Translations under genes and position numbers: made by a program | The notes under the pieces: model-generated | What the model was told of the DNA's origin: nothing | The model's database searches: none | What the model saw: the letters and a program-made list of their open reading frames with translations, nothing else | Part shown: positions 61,102-64,000 of the stretch, one piece after another | Layout: every line of letters starts with the position of its first letter | How positions within the stretch are numbered: position 1 is the first letter of the stretch | Assembly: GCA_000727475.1 (NCBI GenBank) | Contig: KL647299.1 | Span: 974,095-1,038,094, forward strand | Direction of reading: 5' to 3' | DNA length: 64,000 nt | Origin: Sarcocystis neurona | Lineage: Eukaryota; Apicomplexa; Conoidasida; Eucoccidiorida; Sarcocystidae

Positions 61102-63667
61102 CTATTCTGACTTAGGGGAATCTGCCATGCTGGTCTGCAAATGAATGCCGTTTTGGAAAACAGCCAACTTCGAAGCAAGCGAACCGACTCCACGCACCTC
61201 TTCAGGAGAAATCCTTTGTAATAGAAGCAGCAGCTCGGACCTCTCGTCCTCATCGACAAGCGCTCCTCCAAGCTGAACAACCGCATCAAGCAGCTGCTCC
61301 ATGTGGCTCCGCGAAGAAGCTGTAGTCTCTCCATCTGCGCTCTGCTGCTGCAGGCGATGCGACTGCTGCAGTTGCAACAGCCACCGCAGCGGCAGCAGGG
61401 AGATAAAAACTCCCAGGACCAAAAGCTGCCGAGGAGGCGGCAGGAGCGATAGTAGCGGCTTCAAACGCGAAACGAAGCATTCCTGCGCGGACACCACACA
61501 GAGGAGAATCGTGATACGGGACGACATGCGTAGGATGAAATTGACCCCTGTAACCGGCTACAGATACTCAAAAAACAGCACGTACGGCAAAAGGTAGTTA
61601 CGCAGGAGCCGTCTCCTCTGCAACAGTTGTTTGTCGATAAGGAAGGAAACTGATATCCTCTAATGAGACATGGACAGATGCAACTGTTGAAGCACTTTTC
61701 ACATCACGTTGGTGAACGGCGTGCAGGCACAGCGTAGACAGCTGTGCCACAGAGCAGCTGTGGCAGGTACCTTTCCGTGTTGATAAGCAGATGCGTACTT
61801 TCTCACTGAGACAGAAACGTGAAAAGGCATTCACCCGCCTACGGCGTTGATGGACGCGTTGGCTTGCATTCCAAGTAGACTAACACACCGGTCCTCCTAC
61901 GACTGCAGATCATCCCACAGAGCCAAACTCTGCGCGCAACGTGGAAGAACCACGACATCACTGCTAGGGCTTGTGCACTTCCGAAGTTCTGCTGCCTCAC
62001 TTGCATGCAGATGTGAAGTAGGAGAGAGTCGCTGAGAATATCGACAAGAGGCGTGCAGCAGGCCACGACTTTGAGAACGCGATGCAGATATAAATCCAAG
62101 CTCTCGCGCTTCGCTGCTTCTGCTGCTGCATCCGGCGACTCTGCGCTGTTCCACGCGCTATCGACGAGTCCTCCTGAGGTTCCATTTCCCATCGCACACG
62201 TCTGCGCTGCAAAGCGCTTCACGAAATCTACGGGCATCAACGCACCCAGCTGCGCCAGTACGTGTCCCACGAAGTCCTGCAACGTCTTCTGCATGCGAGA
62301 GTAGCGCGAGCAAAGGCAGCAGAAAAAACAACAGCAGCGGACGAGACCTGATACGAGCACGACCACGATCCAAAACGGATATGGACCTCAAGCAGGTAGA
62401 TGGTATGCCAACATCGCCAGGAAAGTACGAACGCGTCAAGTGTATCCTCGTGCAAACGCAGATCCACACCTAGCCGTGTATAAAACACACAAAACGGTTT
62501 TGTTCCCTGACTCACAACCGTGTGCTGGCTTTATCGAAACACAAGAGAACATCATCAGCAGAACCGAAAGTCTATTGCTGCGAGTCTTCAGGGTAGAACA
62601 AGTCCACTCAGAGATCAGCCTCCACTACGTGAAGGCTCCGAACCGTCACGTGAGCCGTGCAGCGAGGTCGCGGTATCTCGTCATCCCCCTGCACCAAAAT
62701 AAACCCCCTGTGCACGATCATTCCCCAAAAGACGTGGAAAAAAAGAAATCCCCACAAATGCGGTCTTCTGCCTGCCCCTTCAGACCTGGCGCAGTCTCCT
62801 ACGCAGGTGAAATGTGTGCTCCATTACGGAGTTCACAGTAAATACCCACAAGTCGCTTCAACGAGCGCACTGAAGAACCTGGGTGAGAAGAAAAGCCACG
62901 TCCACGTAAGGACCTGCGTGGTGGAGAGCCAGGCACTACAACAGTGCCTAGGCCTGGTGTGGCCTCTAAGGCGCAGAACGCACGCGTGAAGCGCTCCACA
63001 TCAACACGTAGGCTTTCTCACCGACCTGCCCGCTCATCAGTGCACAGAGTGTGTCCCCGGAAGGCTCACAACTGTTAAGAAAACAAACAACCAAAAAATC
63101 CATATGGAGCCAAAAAAACGTGGCAGTTGGTGGTGCAGGTGGTTCTTCAAAAGGCCGCTCTGTACGAAAAAAGCGTGCACGTCCACTGTGTACACACCGG
63201 AATTCTCAGATGAAAGACGCTGCAGCAACACGACGCTACACGAGACGCAACCCGTTCAACGACTCAGAAGGAGAGTAGATGGAGAGGAGACCTGCGCGGC
63301 AGCGTGAACGAACAGAGGTCTTCCGCCGTCAACAGATTATATAGATACACCTCGTCGCGTTGTCTCCTCCAAGCTGGGCAAGACGGTCGACTCGCACGGA
63401 GAAAGATTGCAGAGCGCGCGAGTCGCCCCAGGTAGACAGTCAATCACCTACAGTTAGGGAAGAAAGCGTGGACTCCTCCTTGAACAGGAGCATCTCATTT
63501 AGTAGCTCCGCTGCGTAGGTCATCGAGTGAAAGGACGTGATATCCACACACTTCAACGCAGCAGCCACCCGCGGGAGGACGCAAGTCCGCAACAACGTTG
63601 TCATGATCGCGTTCGGCTCATCCTCCTTGTTCGTCCCTTCTGCTAACCCCGCGCCACTGCTCCCTTT
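61102..63667 (-). CDS. GCFC/PAXBP1-like C-terminal region, partial gene
   Basis: Members of the GCFC/PAXBP1/ILP1 family are linked to the spliceosome and intron-lariat turnover in the nucleus. Exons: 63452-63667 (donor GTAGGT), 62387-62469, 62001-62288 (donor GTGAGG), about 61602-61741, and a last exon ending at the TAG at 61102-61104. Exon 63452-63667 has TLLRTCVLPRVAAALKC then SFHSMTYAAELL, matching the family pattern of Val-x-Leu-Pro-Lys-Leu then Asp-Pro-x-Ser-x-x-Gln-Thr. In exon 62001-62288, YLHRVLKVVACC..ILSDSLL fits the LLGNFLQW..LSIDGLL helices, and CSVAQLSTLCLHAV fits the SQLENFCRYLV helix. Junctions 62387/62288 and 62001/61741 are in phase 0; the junction 63452/62469 is not, so an exon is missing there. 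The 5' part lies beyond the window. Confidence 0.45.
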
Positions 63668-64000
63668 CTGCTGCACGCGCAGAACACAACGACAGCAACT
63701 ACGGAATACACGCGGAGTTGCAAGACTGACTCAACGTTCTCCGAATCCGCAATTACACGCGCGGGAGCAGCAGCAGCGGCGGCGCTCACAGCAACAGTCG
63801 CCGCCACACGTGGTGCATCCCCAGCCGCAACAGTCTACTCGACAACACCAGCCCCATCGGTTCCAGGAGTCGCAGCAGCAACACCAGCAAGACGGAACGC
63901 AGCCGCAGCAGATGCAGTGAGAAGGAAGGCAGCAAAAGCGTCTTTAGTAGCACGCCGTCACCCCTACGGTCGCAGCTCGTGTACACCCAAGAAAAGCCGG
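63668..64000 (-). other. Upstream part of the right-edge gene, low-complexity
   Basis: A - strand frame rich in Ala and Val followed by DSENVESVLQLRVYSV runs through about 63.68-63.83 kb and may be a further exon of the GCFC-like gene. CAG-rich DNA on the + strand (63760-63920) gives a Gln-rich reading that is probably not coding. Confidence 0.2.

Noticed and set aside
1..64000. CRISPR array, integrated phage or bacterial operon
   Set aside because: Repeats are microsatellites or short tandems without unique spacers, and the genes have eukaryotic introns throughout.

Overview
The window looks like nuclear DNA of a coccidian apicomplexan, most probably Eimeria. Base composition is balanced, genes are split by many small introns with GT..AG ends, and a central block is packed with CAG/CTG trinucleotide repeats plus (TA)n, (CA)n and (TG)n microsatellites. 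Repeat-poor DNA (about 1-21.9 kb and 54-64 kb) flanks a repeat-rich block (about 22-53 kb). This matches the alternation of repeat-poor and repeat-rich segments known from Eimeria chromosomes. The genus is inferred from this style and not proven.

Left part (1-22 kb). A diverged direct duplication opens the window (281-862 and 1430-2000). Next is a complete six-exon + strand gene for the small subunit (R2) of class I ribonucleotide reductase (3259-8813), the best-supported call here. A small two-exon candidate lies at 12317-12723. Two neighbouring + strand genes of unknown function follow (14467-16314 and 16781-17770); each has one hydrophobic segment and a charged coiled coil, and two long DNA hairpins lie at or between them. 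18-22 kb shows little.

Centre (22-50 kb). A - strand gene made of many short exons is scattered through repeat-filled introns. Several exons align in order, mostly with matching splice phases, to THOC2/THO2, the scaffold of the THO complex in nuclear mRNA export. At least 27 kb is covered, and the 5' end was not found. Its last exon needs a -1 frame change, and a sequence of slippery-heptamer form sits in register inside the overlap.

Right part (53-64 kb). A + strand gene of unknown function ends at 57826 with five clear exons. At the right edge a - strand gene, cut by the window end, resembles the C-terminal half of the GCFC/PAXBP1 family, which acts in splicing. If both - strand calls hold, the window carries two mRNA-processing genes beside a DNA-precursor gene. 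No tRNA, rRNA, CRISPR array or intact mobile element was recognised.
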